Positions 1-6,067 of a stretch of DNA of 14,067 bases are shown one piece after another. The notes below the pieces were generated by a model. It searched no databases. It worked only from the letters and a program-made list of their open reading frames with translations, and was not told where the DNA came from. Position numbers and translations under genes: made by a program. The stretch is taken from the NCBI GenBank assembly GCA_025056955.1, contig JANWYL010000059.1:1-14067 (forward strand), read 5' to 3'. The DNA is from Sandaracinaceae bacterium (GTDB lineage Bacteria > Myxococcota_A > Polyangia > Polyangiales > Sandaracinaceae). Every line of letters starts with the position of its first letter. The stretch's first letter is position 1.

Positions 1-782
1 TGACGGCCGTGGTCGAGGCCGTTCTCGAAGGGCTATGGCAAGGAAAGGAACTTTATGGCATTGAATCAAACTTGATCCTATGCGGCATTCGCAACATTTC
101 CCCCGAGCATTCCCTCGAAATGGCCGAGCTCGCAGTGGCCTATAAGGGCCGTGGAGTTGTGGCCTTTGATCTTGCCGGTTCCGAGTATGACTATCCCCCA
201 AAGCATCACATTGCTGCTTTCCAATTGGTGCGAGACAACAACATCAACGTGACCATCCACGCTGGCGAAGCGTATGGGCCAGCAAGCATCCACCAGGCCA
301 TCCACCAGTGCGGTGCTCACCGGATCGGTCATGGCTGTCGGCTTCGGGAAGATGGAGACCTCCTTCACTATGTGAACGATCACCGGATTGCACTCGAGTG
401 CTGCCCAAGCTCAAATGTGCAAACTGGCGCAGTGCGGGATCTCGCCTCCCACCCCCTCAAGCTCTATCACGATCTCGGGATTCGGGTGACGATCAACACA
501 GACAACCGTTTGATTACGGACACGACTGTTTCAAAAGAACTTTGGCTTTGCCACACACAGATGAACATGAATTTTGAGGACATCAAACGCATGATTCTCA
601 ATGGTTTTAAGGCCTCTTTCATGCCCTTCCATCAAAAGCAGGCTTGGCTTCGCCGGATAAACCGAGAGCTCTCTCAATTTCAACCTGAAGAGGAAGGGCA
701 AGCCACCGAAAATCCCAACTCTGCTAAACGCTCTCTTGATGAAGGTGAAGAAGAAAGGGAAGCCCAAGAGCTTCTCTCATAG
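1..782 (+). CDS. add: Adenosine deaminase, C-terminal part (5' end outside the window)
   Basis: This gene hydrolyses adenosine (and probably deoxyadenosine) to inosine in cytoplasmic purine salvage. The reading frame is open from base 3 with no convincing start, so the N-terminal part, including the first metal-binding HxH motif, lies off the left edge; 259 residues remain of a family usually near 330-350. Family motifs follow in order: the HAGEA motif (bases about 261-275), with a zinc-ligand His and catalytic Glu; HRIGHG, with the catalytic His; ECCPSSNVQT; and TINTDNRL, with the metal-binding and catalytic Asp. The order and spacing match the bacterial adenosine deaminase family, and the NTDNR form is the one common in bacterial Add. 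The last 35 or so residues are rich in Glu, Gln and Ser and look disordered. The next gene is a tRNA on the opposite strand, so this gene ends its transcription unit. The family is certain; the exact substrate is inferred. Confidence 0.93.
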   Translation, partial: TAVVEAVLEGLWQGKELYGIESNLILCGIRNISPEHSLEMAELAVAYKGRGVVAFDLAGSEYDYPPKHHIAAFQLVRDNNINVTIHAGEAYGPASIHQAIHQCGAHRIGHGCRLREDGDLLHYVNDHRIALECCPSSNVQTGAVRDLASHPLKLYHDLGIRVTINTDNRLITDTTVSKELWLCHTQMNMNFEDIKRMILNGFKASFMPFHQKQAWLRRINRELSQFQPEEEGQATENPNSAKRSLDEGEEEREAQELLS

Positions 783-804
783 CAATGACAGGGCCAGCCC
801 CAAA

Positions 805-876
805 AGCGGGCTATGGGATTCGAACCCACGACATCCAGCTTGGGAAGCTAGCGCTCTACCCCTGAGCTAAGCCCGC
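805..876 (-). tRNA. tRNA-Gly (anticodon CCC)
   Basis: Read on the - strand, the sequence folds into a complete cloverleaf. The 7-bp acceptor stem is GCGGGCT with AGCCCGC. The D arm is GCTC/GAGC around AGGGGTA. The anticodon stem is CTAGC/GCTGG (one T-G pair) with loop TTCCCAA, giving anticodon CCC, which reads GGG glycine codons. The T arm is GTGGG/CCCAT with loop TTCGAAT. The next base is T, the U73 discriminator typical of bacterial tRNA-Gly. The 3' CCA is not encoded, because the sequence continues TTTTGGGG, so it must be added by the CCA-adding enzyme. It lies just downstream of the glutaredoxin-like gene in the same orientation but has its own promoter. Confidence 0.95.
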
Positions 877-890
877 AACAATCGCAGGGT

Positions 891-919
891 GTTTTAGGTT
901 CTGGCTTTTAAGTTGTCAA
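891..919 (-). promoter_or_regulatory. sigma70-type promoter for tRNA-Gly
   Basis: On the - strand there is a perfect -35 hexamer TTGACA (bases 914-919), a 17-bp spacer, and a -10 hexamer TAAAAC (bases 891-896, 4 of 6 consensus positions). A start about 7 bases further would lie near 884, giving a leader of under 10 bases before the tRNA 5' end at 876. The -35 element overlaps the stop codon of the glutaredoxin-like gene (916-918), so this promoter is embedded in the end of the upstream operon. Confidence 0.72.
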
Positions 920-1182
920 GTTGCTTTTGCAAAGCGCTTGCGAAGGTAGGCGATAATGTCTTTTGATTCCGGCATCCACTCGTCGCCTTGAGGTCGACGG
1001 ATGCGGAGGACAGGAACTGTACGCATCCCCCTTGCTACCACCAATTCTCTCATGTATTCGGGATTTTTGAGAATGTCGCGAAGCTCGACTTCTACGCCAA
1101 GCTCATCGAGGGCTCGCCGCACCCGATGACAATAGACGCATCCCTCGAAGTGATAGAGGATTAAATCATCTGCCCGTTGCAT
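916..1182 (-). CDS. Glutaredoxin-like (GST N-terminal fold) thiol-redox protein
   Basis: This is a small cytoplasmic thioredoxin-fold protein of 88 residues, the usual glutaredoxin size. Near the N-terminus the sheet strand LILYHF leads into a CxxC active site, C15-V-Y-C18. The cis-proline motif T55-V-P57 and the late ESKDIIAYL segment (72-80), which matches the glutathione-binding 'ES..I..YL' region, are both in the expected places. It probably reduces protein disulfides or glutathione mixed disulfides using glutathione. The start is ATG at 1182. No strong Shine-Dalgarno is visible and there is no alternative in-frame start nearby, so expression may depend on coupling to the MoaB-like gene that ends 26 bp upstream. 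It is the last protein gene of the rsfS-lgt operon. The physiological partner cannot be read from the sequence. Confidence 0.88.
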   Translation of the reverse strand: MQRADDLILYHFEGCVYCHRVRRALDELGVEVELRDILKNPEYMRELVVARGMRTVPVLRIRRPQGDEWMPESKDIIAYLRKRFAKAT

Positions 1183-1208
1183 GAGCCCGTCAAGCGAGAT
1201 AGTGGATT

Positions 1209-1757
1209 CTATTCAACCATGTCAAGTTGAGCAAGGAGGGGAACGAGGCTCGCCTCTGAGTCGCGGCTAAGCAGCGGCTCAATCACTTGATTCCAAGTTT
1301 CTTGGCAACTTTCTGGCTCTGAGGAAATGCAAAAAATAAAGGTGTGGCCCGAGGTCCCTCCAATTTCGCGGCCGTGGATGCTCCGAATGCCTAGCCGCTC
1401 TGAGCGAACCGCTCGAACTGCCTCGCCGTACCCTGGGATTTCCCTATCAAGAACTGCCCTCACCGCCTCAGGAGCCACGTCATTGGGCGAAAGCCCCACC
1501 CCTCCCACGACCAAAATCACATCAACCAATTCCTCCCCTACCCATGCCCGCAGTTGGGCTTCAAGGGTGCCCAAGTCTGGAGGCAAAGACAATCGCTTGA
1601 TGACACGGTGCCCCAACTCCTCGCATCGGGCCGCCAGGAAATCTGCTCCCACGTCATCGACTGCTCCATGAGGATGCACTGAAACGATTGCCACTGTTAC
1701 GAGGCGCGATTCTGGGCTCCACCCTGCGGATTCAATGCCTATGGTATCCCGCCTCAT
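1209..1757 (-). CDS. MoaB/MogA-like molybdopterin-binding domain protein, divergent
   Basis: The 182 residues match the MoaB/Mog domain, which in its classical members adenylates molybdopterin during molybdenum-cofactor synthesis. Visible family features are DDVGADFLAARCEELGH (34-50), the glycine loop VGGVG (84-88), NDVAPEAVRAVL (92-103), IPGYGEAVR (107-115) and a late beta-strand with a Ser/Glu/Pro loop (HTFIFCISSEPES, 138-150). It departs from the canonical form: the loop is GGVG rather than GGTG, and the usual LPG-x-P loop is ISSEP. Catalytic identity is therefore uncertain, and I give no gene symbol. The ATG at 1757 is supported by a strong Shine-Dalgarno (GGAGG, six bases upstream) inside lgt, so the two genes overlap by 26 bp. 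A GTG at residue 22 is a less likely start. No other molybdenum-cofactor gene is in the window. Confidence 0.8.
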   Translation of the reverse strand: MRRDTIGIESAGWSPESRLVTVAIVSVHPHGAVDDVGADFLAARCEELGHRVIKRLSLPPDLGTLEAQLRAWVGEELVDVILVVGGVGLSPNDVAPEAVRAVLDREIPGYGEAVRAVRSERLGIRSIHGREIGGTSGHTFIFCISSEPESCQETWNQVIEPLLSRDSEASLVPLLAQLDMVE

Positions 1758-2661
1758 TCTTTTCCTCCGAGAGTCGATACTTATGGGCTGCGCTTTTTTC
1801 CTTCTCCATCAACCATCGAAGAAAAGCAACGCCTCCTCCTCCAAAAACCATGGGGAAGCTCAGCCACTGCCCCATTGTGAGGGACCAACCTTGATCAACC
1901 CCTTGGGCTTCCTTGAAAAATTCACAAACGAAGCGAAGGGTGAAGTGTAGGCTGAGGATACCACCAAAGCAAACACCTTCTGGCAATGAAGCAAATCTTC
2001 TCTGAGCCAACCATTCGGCAAGCACGATTTCGAAGCTGTATAGGATTGCTTCATAGAGCTGGACGGGATGCCTTGGAATTGCATCATAGCGGGCAAAAAC
2101 AACAGCCCAGGGCAAATTGCTTGGACGGCCAACCAACTCCGAATTGAAGAAATTTCCAAGTCTTACAAAGGGATAAACCCACACGCTTGCAAGGATTGAA
2201 GCATCAGCATAGCGCCAAAAGGAAATTCCCGAGGGCTTCTTCTTCCAGCGCCAAAAAAGGTAGAGACCTGCAATTGCCCCAAGTGCTCCACCGTGACTCG
2301 CCAAGCCAGAGCCGAGGTTCCAGAAGCGGCCGATCACCCAGGATTGGCGCTCTTCGTCCCATCCAAACCTCAAGTCGCTGAAGCCGTGTGGCTCATAGAA
2401 GGCAAGGTGCAGGTAGTGAGCCCCCACCAACATGCCGACACTGGACCATAGAAGAACCGGCAGAGCATCGCCTGGCGGCAGTTCAAAGCGAGGGAAGCAG
2501 CGCCGCCCGGCCCTCCAAGCCAGCCAAAGGCCACATCCAAAAAGAAGCGTATAGTAACGCAGCTCAAGTGGAGGCCAAGCTGCAATGATTGGATCGAGTT
2601 CCCATCGCACAGGGATGCGTCTAGCTGCCCAAACAAGGTTCGCAATTCGAAAGCGCTTCAA
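1732..2661 (-). CDS. lgt: Prolipoprotein diacylglyceryl transferase
   Basis: This inner-membrane enzyme transfers a diacylglyceryl group from phosphatidylglycerol to the lipobox cysteine of prolipoproteins, the first step of lipoprotein maturation. The 309-residue product is hydrophobic and multi-spanning. Hallmarks present are ELDPIIAAW and LRYYTLLF near the N-terminus, S122-H-G-G125 (equivalent of the H103 region in E. coli), the signature RLGNFFNSELVG (167-178) with the essential Arg and Asn, RHPVQLYE (197-204), and RFVCEF (243-248) with the conserved late Arg. The start is TTG at 2661. Its bases overlap the stop codon of the upstream gene (TTGA, 4-bp overlap), suggesting coupled translation; a GTG at codon 18 is the alternative. 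The N-terminal 20 residues are unusually Arg-rich, which leaves the exact start slightly open. The C-terminal tail is charged and its codons carry the ribosome binding site of the next gene. Confidence 0.95.
   Translation of the reverse strand: MKRFRIANLVWAARRIPVRWELDPIIAAWPPLELRYYTLLFGCGLWLAWRAGRRCFPRFELPPGDALPVLLWSSVGMLVGAHYLHLAFYEPHGFSDLRFGWDEERQSWVIGRFWNLGSGLASHGGALGAIAGLYLFWRWKKKPSGISFWRYADASILASVWVYPFVRLGNFFNSELVGRPSNLPWAVVFARYDAIPRHPVQLYEAILYSFEIVLAEWLAQRRFASLPEGVCFGGILSLHFTLRFVCEFFKEAQGVDQGWSLTMGQWLSFPMVFGGGGVAFLRWLMEKEKSAAHKYRLSEEKNEAGYHRH
1764..1768 (-). promoter_or_regulatory. Ribosome binding site of the MoaB-like gene, inside lgt
   Basis: On the - strand GGAGG is followed by AAAAGA and then ATG at 1757, an ideal spacing. 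The site lies inside the last codons of lgt, which supports the ATG that overlaps lgt by 26 bp over later in-frame starts. Confidence 0.8.
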
Positions 2662-3650
2662 ACCTGTTTTTTCTCCGTGAAATCAAAAGAACGCCAAAAA
2701 AGCAAGGAAAGCAAACCCACAAACGCCCAAAGATAGCTGGAAAGGTGGGCGCCTAGCGCGATCGATACTGCTGTGACTGCCTCGATTTGCAAAGCCTGGG
2801 CCGCAAGCTCAAAGGTCAACTCACCTGTCCCAATCTGCCCGGGCACGAGCACTCCAGTCGCTGCCCCAAGAAGGTGAATTCCCTCAAGCACAAAAGGAGT
2901 TGCCCCTTCGATGCTCACGCCGAGGGCTTTGGCCAAAACGGCGTGCTGGAGGCTTTGCGCAGTGCGCCCGAGCATCATCGCCACCACAGGAAACCATGGA
3001 AGTGGCGGAAACAGTCGAGACGAATCAAAAAACCGAATAACTGCCTCCCTTAAGCGGGGAAATCGAAGCACGATCCCCTCGATGGGGCTTCGCAAAAGCG
3101 TTGCGGCCCTCAAGCCGAAGGCTGCAAGCGCAAGGGTCGAGCCATGGAGCACAATCGCCCACCCCAGCCAACTTGCGCCAAGCTTATGGAGCGTGACGAC
3201 TCCGCACAACAAGGCAAAAATCGCACTTGATGCAAAAACGAGGGCCTGATTGATCGCGGCCATCGCTGTTGCAACTGAGCCGCCAATTGTGCGTTGAAAA
3301 AGGAGCGCCTTGAGGGCTTCTCCGGCTGCACGGCCAGCAGGCAAAAGGTTCATGACCGCGTGAGCCATAAGCTGAGCCTGAAGGAGTGGCCTCCAGTTGA
3401 GCTTTCGACCAACCTCTCCGAGCACGAGCCGCGTGGACCAGGCATCGCAGGCAATCCTCAATCCATCTAACAAAAAGGCAATGGGTAAAGACCAAGCCAT
3501 CGCTTGAAATGCGTTGAGGAGCCGCTCTTTGCCGATGCGTGCGAGCACGTGAGCAAGGAGAAGAAAACCAGCGAACGCCCCTCCCCACTGGATCGCATCG
3601 CGCCAATTTTTTCCCCCGCTTGGGATTGATCGTTTGAGCAACGTGCTCAC
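2658..3650 (-). CDS. YbhN/UPF0104-family flippase-like integral membrane protein
   Basis: The 330-residue product has about eight hydrophobic segments. It resembles the membrane domain shared by YbhN/UPF0104 proteins and the lysyl-phosphatidylglycerol synthase (MprF) N-terminal flippase region. Supporting motifs are MNLLPAGRAAGEALKA (100-115), which matches the family 'lPgraGE' segment after the third hydrophobic stretch, and VPGQIGTGELTFE (269-281), which matches the 'PGGiGt.E' motif. No cytoplasmic aminoacyl-transfer domain is fused. A role in moving lipids or lipid-linked intermediates across the inner membrane is inferred from the family; the substrate is unknown. The start is GTG at 3650, supported by GAGGAG eight bases upstream (3659-3664), a site that overlaps the stop codon of rlmH 12 bp away. 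It lies directly before lgt with a 4-bp overlap. Confidence 0.85.
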   Translation of the reverse strand: MSTLLKRSIPSGGKNWRDAIQWGGAFAGFLLLAHVLARIGKERLLNAFQAMAWSLPIAFLLDGLRIACDAWSTRLVLGEVGRKLNWRPLLQAQLMAHAVMNLLPAGRAAGEALKALLFQRTIGGSVATAMAAINQALVFASSAIFALLCGVVTLHKLGASWLGWAIVLHGSTLALAAFGLRAATLLRSPIEGIVLRFPRLREAVIRFFDSSRLFPPLPWFPVVAMMLGRTAQSLQHAVLAKALGVSIEGATPFVLEGIHLLGAATGVLVPGQIGTGELTFELAAQALQIEAVTAVSIALGAHLSSYLWAFVGLLSLLFWRSFDFTEKKQV

Positions 3651-3662
3651 AAGACGCGCTCC

Positions 3663-4100
3663 TCAATGGGCGTAGGGCTCCCCCCGCAGCATCGAAAACG
3701 CGCGATAGATTTGTTCATAGAGCAGGAGGCGTGCGATTCGATGAGGAAAAGTCATTGGCGAAAGGGAAAGACGCAAGTCTGCTGCCTCCGCCAACTCCCT
3801 GGGCAAGCCATACGCTCCGCCAATTAGAAACATCGCTCCTTTCGCCCCGAGCTCAAGCCTCATCATGAATTCGGCGAATGCCCTCGAGTCCATCATCCGC
3901 CCGTCAATCTCCAGGGCCACGCGGTAGCCCCATGAGGACCAGTGGCGCTTGACCTTGCGGGCGACCGCCTCCTCCGGCCCATCTTCGATTTCGATTTCCT
4001 CAAAACGCGCATACCGGCGAATCCGCTTCGCATACTCCTCGAGCATGGCCCGAAGCTCCGGCTCCTTGGCGCGGCCAATCGCAATGACGAGAAGACGCAT
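3663..4100 (-). CDS. rlmH: 23S rRNA (pseudouridine1915-N3) methyltransferase RlmH
   Basis: This SPOUT-class methyltransferase uses S-adenosylmethionine to methylate pseudouridine 1915 in helix 69 of 23S rRNA on assembled 70S ribosomes. The 145-residue product has the normal family length of about 155. It begins MRLLVIAIGRAKEPEL. The knotted SAM-binding core reads FLIGGAYGLP (91-100), LSLSPMTFPHRIARLLLYEQIYRAF (111-135), and ends GEPYAH at the C-terminus, all hallmarks of the RlmH/YbeA family. The ATG at 4100 shares one base with the rsfS stop (TGATG), so translation is probably coupled. An in-frame TTG one codon earlier (4103) is a less likely start. The rsfS-rlmH pairing is common in bacteria and supports both calls. 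Confidence 0.96.
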   Translation of the reverse strand: MRLLVIAIGRAKEPELRAMLEEYAKRIRRYARFEEIEIEDGPEEAVARKVKRHWSSWGYRVALEIDGRMMDSRAFAEFMMRLELGAKGAMFLIGGAYGLPRELAEAADLRLSLSPMTFPHRIARLLLYEQIYRAFSMLRGEPYAH

Positions 4101-4660
4101 CAACTCTGAGCAGTGCCTCCTTGCAATTTGAATCCTTCGTCAACTTTGAATCCTTCCCCAACCTTCACCTGATTCGCATCAAGCCAAAGGGACTCGAGTG
4201 CATAATAGGCCCGCACATCTTCGTGGAACACATGTGCGATCACATCGCCCCAATCCACAAGGACCCATTTGGCGTTGGGAAGCCCTTCCACGCTCAAACA
4301 ACGCAAGCCACATTTCTTTTCAACTTCTTCAACGATCCCTTCTGCAATTGAACTCACTTGCCGATCGCTATGGCCGCTCATGATAACGAGGTAATCGGTA
4401 TAACTCGCCTTTCCCACAAGCTCGATGATGAGAACGTTGCTTGCCTTCTTCTCAAGTGCGGCTTCTGCCACCGCAAAAGCAAGTTCGCGAGAACGTTTTT
4501 TTGCAGCTTGATCCCCTCCCCTCCTTCTTCTTCCACTTTTTGGCCTGCGATCGCCCTTCGATTTTGATTCTCGCGACTCAGGAGCTTGGGCCAACTCCTC
4601 CAATTCCCCCTCTTTCCCATCACGAAGAAAAGCATCTGAAACCGTCGTGCGCCTTTTCAC
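4100..4660 (-). CDS. rsfS: Ribosomal silencing factor RsfS (Iojap family), with N- and C-terminal extensions
   Basis: RsfS binds ribosomal protein uL14 (L14) on the 50S subunit and blocks subunit joining when nutrients are scarce. The conserved domain covers about residues 56-163: ELAFAVAEAALEKKASNVLIIEL, the TDYLVIMSGHSDRQVSSIAEGI stretch (89-109), then EGLPNAKWVLVDWGDVIAHVF (125-145) and RAYYALESLWLDA (150-162). The product is 186 residues, against about 105-120 in compact family members. The first 55 residues are a Lys/Arg/Glu-rich, probably disordered extension (KSGRRRRGG at 41-49). The tail carries the doublet V-G-E-G-F-K then V-D-E-G-F-K. The start is GTG at 4660 with GGAGG four bases upstream. 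It is the first gene of the six-gene operon; a promoter candidate and a triple 10-bp repeat lie just upstream. Confidence 0.94.
   Translation of the reverse strand: MKRRTTVSDAFLRDGKEGELEELAQAPESRESKSKGDRRPKSGRRRRGGDQAAKKRSRELAFAVAEAALEKKASNVLIIELVGKASYTDYLVIMSGHSDRQVSSIAEGIVEEVEKKCGLRCLSVEGLPNAKWVLVDWGDVIAHVFHEDVRAYYALESLWLDANQVKVGEGFKVDEGFKLQGGTAQS
4127..4162 (-). repeat. 18-bp direct repeat, two copies, in the 3' end of rsfS
   Basis: Two adjacent 18-bp units, at 4127-4144 and 4145-4162, both begin TTTGAATCCTTC on the + strand and differ at only two bases. They lie inside rsfS and encode a six-residue duplication, V-G/D-E-G-F-K, in the C-terminal tail. This looks like a recent in-frame tandem duplication outside the conserved domain. 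Confidence 0.85.
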
Positions 4661-4692
4661 ACCACCTCCAGCACTTTGATAACCACAACAAA

Positions 4693-4721
4693 ACTATTTT
4701 CCCATTTTCCTCTGCGGTCAA
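4693..4721 (-). promoter_or_regulatory. Candidate sigma70-type promoter of the rsfS operon
   Basis: On the - strand, TTGACC (4716-4721, 5 of 6 consensus) is followed by a 17-bp spacer and AATAGT (4693-4698, 4 of 6). A start near 4686 would leave a leader of about 25 bases carrying the GGAGG ribosome binding site of rsfS. The -35 hexamer is part of the rsfS-proximal copy of a triple 10-bp repeat. At the same spacing the two distal copies do not line up with a good -10. Confidence 0.55.
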
Positions 4722-4741
4722 CTGCGGTCAACTGCGGTCAA
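4712..4741. repeat. Three perfect tandem copies of a 10-bp unit (CTGCGGTCAA on +, TTGACCGCAG on -)
   Basis: Units at 4712-4721, 4722-4731 and 4732-4741 are identical. They sit about 50-80 bases upstream of the rsfS GTG start. The period is about one DNA helical turn, so a protein bound to each copy would sit on the same face of the helix. Each - strand unit begins with TTGACC, and the proximal one can act as a -35 element. It could be a regulator binding array or a simple slippage expansion; the sequence cannot decide. Confidence 0.9.
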
Positions 4742-4794
4742 CTTCTGATTTGTACAGCGATTGGGTAATCCTTTGCGCAGGCCGAGGCCCATCC

Positions 4795-4810
4795 GCCACC
4801 TAAAGGTGGC
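4795..4810. promoter_or_regulatory. Inverted repeat / hairpin in the rsfS-desaturase divergent region
   Basis: GCCACC (4795-4800), a TAAA loop and GGTGGC (4805-4810) form a perfect 6-bp stem, followed on the + strand by AGTTTT. It resembles a short intrinsic terminator in the + direction, but no + strand gene ends upstream. It could be an operator between the divergent genes or a leader hairpin of the desaturase mRNA. The remainder of the 284-bp gap 4661-4944 holds the triple repeat, the rsfS promoter candidate and the desaturase ribosome binding site; I see no convincing desaturase promoter there. Confidence 0.5.
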
Positions 4811-4930
4811 AGTTTTGTGAAAAGGCTTGGATTTCTTGCAATCTTCTTAAGCAGTGGTTTTTGAAGGCATTGGCTTGGCTCAGCAATTGCTCAATTCATT
4901 TGGCATTTGAGATGGGCTCGTGTATGCATG

Positions 4931-4936
4931 AAGGAG
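4931..4936 (+). promoter_or_regulatory. Ribosome binding site of the desaturase gene
   Basis: AAGGAG lies eight bases before the ATG at 4945. This picks that codon over the upstream in-frame starts TTG 4861 and ATG 4912, neither of which has a comparable site. Confidence 0.75.
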
Positions 4937-4944
4937 AGCGTGCG

Positions 4945-6042
4945 ATGAGTGGTTCAGCCGAAGCCTGCATGTCCTCCTCTCACCCCGCATCCTCTCAAGT
5001 GCCGTCTCCTTCTTCGACTGAGAGCGAAAGGCCAAACCCCATTCGAGGTGCCTATCCTCCTTGGAGGCGAGGCCCCAAGGAACTGCTCGAAGCGACAAAG
5101 CCTTTCCAACAAGAAGATCGGAAGCGCAGCTGGTGGCACGTGGTTGAGACATTTGGCGCTTACTTCACCCTTCTGGCCATCTGCGCCCTGGCACCTTGGT
5201 GGTGGGTGAGGCTTTTCGCGTCCATTGTGCTCGGCCTTGTGATCGTGCGTGCCTTTATCCTCTACCACGACTTTATGCACCTTTCGATTTTGCGGGGAAG
5301 CACACTGGCCAAGTGGATTTTCTATGCTTTTGGGCTCTATGTGCTCACCCCCCCCACCGTGTGGCGTGCCACCCACAACTACCACCATGCCCACACCGCC
5401 AAAATCGTTGGCTCCCATGTTGGGAGTTACCTCATGGTGACAACCGAAATGTGGAAATCGATGAATTGGAAAGAGCGGCTCATGTACAAGCTGATCAGGC
5501 ACCCAATCAACATTGTTTTGGCTTACCTTACGGTCTTCGCGATCGGAATGAACCTCTCTCCTTTTTTCCGCAACCCTCGCAAGCACTTTGATGCCGCGGT
5601 TGCTCTCCTCGCGCATGCTGCCTTGCTTTTTGCTATCACCATGGTGTGGGGCTGGGAGATGACCCTATACACCACAATCATCCCATTCTTTGTGGCAATG
5701 ATGTTGGGTGCTTATCTGTTTTATGCCCAGCACGACTTCCCAGAAATGTACGTGCAACCAAGAGAAACGTGGGAATACACAAGAGCCGCCCTTGAGAGCT
5801 CAAGCTATATGGAAATGGGCCCAATCATGAGGTGGTTTACGGGTAATATCGGGTATCACCACGTCCACCACCTGAACCCGGGGATCCCTTTCTACCGCTT
5901 ACCCGAAGTGATGGCCGCAATTCCTGAACTCCAACACCCTCGAGGTAAAACCTCGCTTCATCCCCGTGACATCATGCGCTGCTTTTCTGTAAAGTTATGG
6001 GATCCCCAAAAAGAGCAAATGGTTGGTTATCCGGATGATTAG
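4945..6042 (+). CDS. Membrane fatty-acid desaturase (three-histidine-box family)
   Basis: This is an integral-membrane di-iron enzyme that introduces a double bond into acyl chains, using O2 and electrons from ferredoxin or cytochrome b5-like donors. With the ATG at 4945 the product has 365 residues. The three His boxes are intact: H108-DFM-H112, H144-NY-H147-H148, and H305-HV-H308-H309 within GYHHVHHLNPGIPFYRL, the arrangement of DesA/omega-6-type bacterial desaturases. An additional His occurs in AQHDF (263). Hydrophobic segments at about 73-105, 121-136, 188-205 and 217-260 fit four or more membrane spans. The first 35 residues are Ser/Pro-rich and probably disordered. Regiospecificity cannot be assigned; a carotenoid oxygenating enzyme is a less likely alternative. 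It stands alone on the + strand, divergent from the rsfS operon. Confidence 0.88.
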   Translation: MSGSAEACMSSSHPASSQVPSPSSTESERPNPIRGAYPPWRRGPKELLEATKPFQQEDRKRSWWHVVETFGAYFTLLAICALAPWWWVRLFASIVLGLVIVRAFILYHDFMHLSILRGSTLAKWIFYAFGLYVLTPPTVWRATHNYHHAHTAKIVGSHVGSYLMVTTEMWKSMNWKERLMYKLIRHPINIVLAYLTVFAIGMNLSPFFRNPRKHFDAAVALLAHAALLFAITMVWGWEMTLYTTIIPFFVAMMLGAYLFYAQHDFPEMYVQPRETWEYTRAALESSSYMEMGPIMRWFTGNIGYHHVHHLNPGIPFYRLPEVMAAIPELQHPRGKTSLHPRDIMRCFSVKLWDPQKEQMVGYPDD

Positions 6043-6067
6043 TTGCAATGACTCCCACAAGAGTGAG

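Noticed and set aside
791..800. GGGC-CA-GCCC as a terminator between the adenosine deaminase and tRNA genes
   Set aside because: The loop would be two bases with a four-pair stem and no following T run in a sensible position.
3184..3666. 160-codon open frame overlapping the YbhN-like gene
   Set aside because: Cys/Arg/Ser-rich translation typical of a shifted frame; the overlapping frame has family motifs and a ribosome binding site.
4712..4741. Possible CRISPR-like repeats
   Set aside because: The 10-bp units abut with no spacers and number only three; no cas gene is present.
4795..4816. Intrinsic terminator on the + strand (6-bp stem followed by AGTTTT)
   Set aside because: There is no + strand gene upstream to terminate and the T run is only four bases; kept only as a hairpin of unknown role.
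4805..4820. sigma54-type promoter (TGGCAG followed by TTTTGTG) before the desaturase
   Set aside because: The GG-to-GC distance does not give the required 10-base spacing and the -12 GC is missing.
4882..4891. Perfect 10-bp palindrome AGCAATTGCT upstream of the desaturase
   Set aside because: Short, A+T-rich centre, does not extend, and not associated with a recognisable promoter; expected by chance at this scale.
4954..5616. 220-codon open frame on the - strand opposite the desaturase gene
   Set aside because: The translation is His/Gly/Pro-rich with no recognisable domain and lies antisense to the conserved His-box region; it is a reading-frame shadow.
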